Below, piece after piece: positions 14,426 to 17,052 of a DNA stretch of 17,052 bases (its first letter is position 1; the number at the start of each line of letters is the position of its first letter). The position numbers were made by a program, and so were the translations under genes. This DNA comes from Patescibacteria group bacterium. Lineage in GTDB: Bacteria > Patescibacteriota > Gracilibacteria > Peribacterales > Peribacteraceae. Location of the stretch: assembly GCA_018818235.1 (NCBI GenBank), contig JAHISE010000032.1, positions 1 to 17,052 of the forward strand, written 5' to 3'. Under the pieces are notes generated by a model. That model ran no database searches. It was not told the DNA's origin and saw only the letters and a list, made by a program, of their open reading frames with translations.

Positions 14426-16744
14426 ATGGCTGATAAACCTGCTAATGCAACTGTGCCGGCGGAACAAGTGAAGCTGAACCAAGTGTTCATAGCTGCTGTT
14501 GATGATCTACTGGGACTACAAAGAAAAGCAGAAAGTGCCCTTCGACGTGCAAGGCTAAGCAAAGGAAGTAATAAGAAGCTTTCAAAAGAAGAGATGGAAG
14601 CCATTAAAAGATATGAAGAGGGACTGCAAAAAACACTCGACATTATTGCTCCTGCCTCCATGGAGGTTAAGGCCGATAAGCTGATGATAAATGATCTGCA
14701 TGCCAGAACTCTTTATGCAATAAACTGGCCAAATTATGTGTATCCCAACTGGCTTTCGGAAGAGATAAATTTTGATGCCCATATGAACATAACGCAATTC
14801 ATTTATCCCGCGGATAATAAGACAATTCTTAGACTTCTGAGAAAGAAGGTTACACAGATGCGGTCTTCCATTCATATGTTGGAACAGCGAGGTATAGTTC
14901 GCGATCCCGGATTGGAAGCTGCACTTCAGGATGCGGAAGAACTTAGAGATCTTCTTACACGAGGTCGAGAGAAACTTTTTCAGATGGGACTATATGTAAC
15001 CATTTATTCTGATGATCCGGATCATCTTAAAAAATTACAAACCGACATAGAATCATTACTCGGAGGAAAGATGGTTATCACCAAACCGGCATTTATGCAG
15101 ATGGAACATGGATGGATTTCCACACTTCCGTTTGGAATCGACGAACTGGAAATAAATCGCAATATGAACACTTCTCCGGCAGCTGCATGTTTCCCGTTTT
15201 CCAGCTCTGATCTGTCCGATGACCACGGAATTCTGTACGGAATCAACAGGCACAATGACAGTCTTGTAATATTTGACAGGTTTGATCTGCCAAATGCCAA
15301 TGCAGCCGTATTTGCCACATCCGGAGCAGGAAAATCTTTCGCAGTTAAATTAGAGATGCTCAGGTCGCTAATGTTCGATACGGATATGTATGTTATAGAT
15401 CCGGAAAATGAGTATCGGGAACTTTGTGATACCGTAGACGGAACATATATTCCGATTTCTTTGGAAAGTTCTAACCACGTTAATCCGTTTGACCTGCCCA
15501 AAGCAGTCAGAGGTGAGGAGGCTTCTACAGGAGAAACCCTGCGTGCAGCTGTTATCAATCTTCACGGATTATTTAAGCTTATGCTTGGATCTTTGACTCC
15601 TGCGGAAGACGGAATTCTGGATAAGGCAATATTGGATACTTACGCACTTAAAGATATTACGCTGACTACAGAAAATAACCTGGATTTTGAAGTTCCTACA
15701 ATGCATGATCTGGTTGATGTTCTTTTGACAACTGACGGAGGTGAAAACATGGCCAGAACACTATCCAAATATACGGAAGGAAGTTATGCGGGACTTTTTG
15801 ATAAACACACAAATGTAGAGATCGATAACCAAATGGTTGTATTCCAGATACGCGATCTTGAGGAAATTCTCAGACCTATTGCAATGTATGTTGTTATTAA
15901 TTTGATATGGAACCGTATTCGCGCAGACTTTAAAAAACGCATGCTGGTTATAGATGAGGCATGGAGTCTGATCCAGCATGAAGATTCCGCCAGATTCCTG
16001 TACGGTCTTATTAAGCGTGCTCGTAAATACTATCTTGGTGTTACAACAATTACACAGGATGTTGAAGACTTTGTAAATTCACCATACGGAAAACCGATTA
16101 TAACAAATACATCTCTTCAGATACTGCTTAAGCAGTCACCAAGTGCCATAGATAATCTGCAGAAAATCTTTTATCTGACTGAAGGAGAAAAATATCTTCT
16201 TCTGGGTTCCGAAGTAGGTCAAGGATTATTCTTCGCAGGAAACCGTCACGTAGCAATACAAATAATTGCAAGTCCCAAAGAAGCGGCGATCATATCCACA
16301 AGACCGGAGGACATAGTAGCAAAACAGGAATCAAAGAGGCTGGCCAAAGCTGAAAAGGATAATTTAGATAAAGAAAATGCTACTGAAGAAAATGCAAGCA
16401 AAGAACCTGATAACACCGTATCAGAGGATACTGAACCTTCCAAAAACTCGGATGATACCTTGGTTTTGCCCTCCGAAGAGGAGAACACTGCATCAACAGA
16501 TACTGCACCCGACGAGTCAGCCGATACCTCCAAAGACTCAGATGTTGCAAAGGAATCAGATGCTGATCCCGTCGAAAATTCAGATCCCAAGACCGATGCA
16601 GCTGATGAACCCAAGAATTCAGATGTTAAATCAGGAAAACACACAACTGCGGCAGCTATGGATGCAAATGTTACTCTTAAACAGGCAACTTCGCCGAGCA
16701 AAGCATCAAAGAAAGAGGAGTCAGATGAAGAGGAGGAGGTTTAA
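14426..16744 (+). CDS. VirB4/TraC-like secretion ATPase with acidic C-terminal tail
   Basis: A 772-residue AAA-like motor of the VirB4 family, which powers type IV secretion or DNA-uptake machinery from the inner face of the membrane. The N-terminal domain (about 75-290) carries the usual substrate-handling region with FGIDELEINRNMNTS and GINRHNDSLVIFDRF. The ATPase follows with Walker A ATSGAGKS (residues 297-304), YVIDPENEYREL, Walker B LVIDEAWSLI (507-516), TITQD and ILLKQSPSAID. The core ends near 636. The last 136 residues are low-complexity and acidic (repeated Asp, Ser, Glu, Lys, Thr), probably disordered, which is unusual for the family. No other secretion genes are visible before it; partners may lie downstream of the window. 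The stop codon is the first triplet of a heptamer array. Confidence 0.88.
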   Translation: MADKPANATVPAEQVKLNQVFIAAVDDLLGLQRKAESALRRARLSKGSNKKLSKEEMEAIKRYEEGLQKTLDIIAPASMEVKADKLMINDLHARTLYAINWPNYVYPNWLSEEINFDAHMNITQFIYPADNKTILRLLRKKVTQMRSSIHMLEQRGIVRDPGLEAALQDAEELRDLLTRGREKLFQMGLYVTIYSDDPDHLKKLQTDIESLLGGKMVITKPAFMQMEHGWISTLPFGIDELEINRNMNTSPAAACFPFSSSDLSDDHGILYGINRHNDSLVIFDRFDLPNANAAVFATSGAGKSFAVKLEMLRSLMFDTDMYVIDPENEYRELCDTVDGTYIPISLESSNHVNPFDLPKAVRGEEASTGETLRAAVINLHGLFKLMLGSLTPAEDGILDKAILDTYALKDITLTTENNLDFEVPTMHDLVDVLLTTDGGENMARTLSKYTEGSYAGLFDKHTNVEIDNQMVVFQIRDLEEILRPIAMYVVINLIWNRIRADFKKRMLVIDEAWSLIQHEDSARFLYGLIKRARKYYLGVTTITQDVEDFVNSPYGKPIITNTSLQILLKQSPSAIDNLQKIFYLTEGEKYLLLGSEVGQGLFFAGNRHVAIQIIASPKEAAIISTRPEDIVAKQESKRLAKAEKDNLDKENATEENASKEPDNTVSEDTEPSKNSDDTLVLPSEEENTASTDTAPDESADTSKDSDVAKESDADPVENSDPKTDAADEPKNSDVKSGKHTTAAAMDANVTLKQATSPSKASKKEESDEEEEV

Positions 16745-16776
16745 TTGATAATTGATAATTAAAAATTGATAATTTG
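16742..16776 (+). repeat. Five TAATTGA-type heptamers overlapping the stop codon
   Basis: TAATTGA, TAATTGA, TAATTAA, AAATTGA and TAATTTG run from 16742. The first three bases are the TAA stop of the VirB4-like gene. A weak inverted partner (AAATTATGAATCAATTT) lies at about 16796-16812. Confidence 0.8.
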
Positions 16777-17052
16777 ACACATTTATTGTGATTTCAAATT
16801 ATGAATCAATTTACCCTCAGCAGTCACGACTGCCGTGGTTAAGAATTTGGATCAATGCCAAATATTGTGGAAAACATAGTAAAGCAAATTAAAAATCCCA
16901 AATCCCAAAAAACAAATCCCAAAAGTAAATCCCAAAATCCAAACCCCAAAACCCAACGAAACCCAAAATCCAAAATTCCAAACTATGATCGTTCTTTAGT
17001 TGCCCGTCCTACGCAGTAGCAGCATTGTTGGGATTTGTTATTTGGGATTTGG
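16745..17052. other. Gene-free 3' flank with repeats and a short hairpin
   Basis: The 308 nt after the VirB4-like gene hold the two heptamer arrays listed separately and a GCAGT/ACTGC hairpin with a CACG loop at about 16820-16833. There is also a small CTAC/GTAG stem near 17010-17020. No convincing gene is visible; a 54-codon frame from 16855 runs through the repeat array and is not supported. Confidence 0.45.
16894..17052. repeat. AATCCCA heptamer array with inverted partner at the window end
   Basis: Degenerate AATCCCA units (16894-16900, 16901-16907, 16915-16921 and further variants) run to about 16981. The inverted partner TTGGGATTTG-type sequence begins at 17028 and is cut by the window end. 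The loop between them is about 46 nt. Confidence 0.8.

Noticed and set aside
16246..16701. Minus-strand Ser-rich frame under the VirB4 tail
   Set aside because: A long antisense frame over a low-complexity acidic coding region is expected from codon bias; there is no start signal.
16855..17019. 54-codon frame starting MPNIVENIVKQIK
   Set aside because: It runs straight through the AATCCCA repeat array, giving a Lys/Pro/Ser/Asn-rich product. No promoter or start signal supports it, though the first 13 residues are not obviously random.
606..17052. CRISPR array
   Set aside because: The repeat units are 7-8 bp, contiguous and degenerate, with no regular unique spacers and no cas genes.
1..17052. 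Alternative genetic code with UGA as glycine
   Set aside because: Several well-recognised genes (hydrolase, Mur ligase, aminotransferase, argS) end naturally at TGA at the expected protein length.

Overview
The window looks like a piece of a small-genome bacterial chromosome, most probably from the Patescibacteria (Candidate Phyla Radiation). The evidence is a Mur ligase whose usual substrate-binding N-domain is replaced by a membrane domain, an ArgRS with an altered HIGH motif, a FemAB-type transferase, a VirB4-like ATPase with no visible conjugation operon, short lipoproteins, AT-rich DNA and almost no Shine-Dalgarno sequences. UGA is used as a normal stop in several genes, which argues against the code-25 lineages (Gracilibacteria, Absconditabacteria). 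The phylum is an inference; no rRNA or marker set is present.

Layout. 147-569 (+) is a small Cys-containing membrane protein. 779-3439 (-) is a two-gene envelope operon: a metallo-beta-lactamase-fold lipoprotein, then a membrane-anchored AMMECR1-like domain fused to an alpha/alpha-toroid. 3503-5801 (+) is an alpha/beta-hydrolase followed by the membrane-domain Mur ligase, then a DegT-type PLP aminotransferase (5880-7124). 7198-7933 (-) is a PIN-toxin module with an unrecognised 68-aa partner. 8043-9107 (+) is the FemAB-like transferase and 9250-9531 (+) a one-helix membrane protein. 9655-12804 (-) is argS followed by an SH3b/NodB-like lipoprotein whose deacetylase motifs are degraded. 13257-14048 (+) is a coiled-coil lipoprotein and 14426-16744 (+) the VirB4-like ATPase with a long acidic tail.

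Theme. Most genes concern the cell envelope: peptidoglycan precursor ligation, interpeptide bridge transfer, sugar amination, lipoproteins and wall-binding SH3b domains. Two sequence-level patterns stand out. First, at least ten loci carry short arrays of 7- or 8-bp units, each locus with its own unit. They sit just downstream of stop codons, usually with an inverted partner, and also inside three coding sequences. One of these is a perfect 23-bp inverted pair inside the FemAB-like gene. Second, good -10 boxes lie only 7-9 nt upstream of the best start codon in several genes, with no Shine-Dalgarno sequence, suggesting widespread leaderless transcription.
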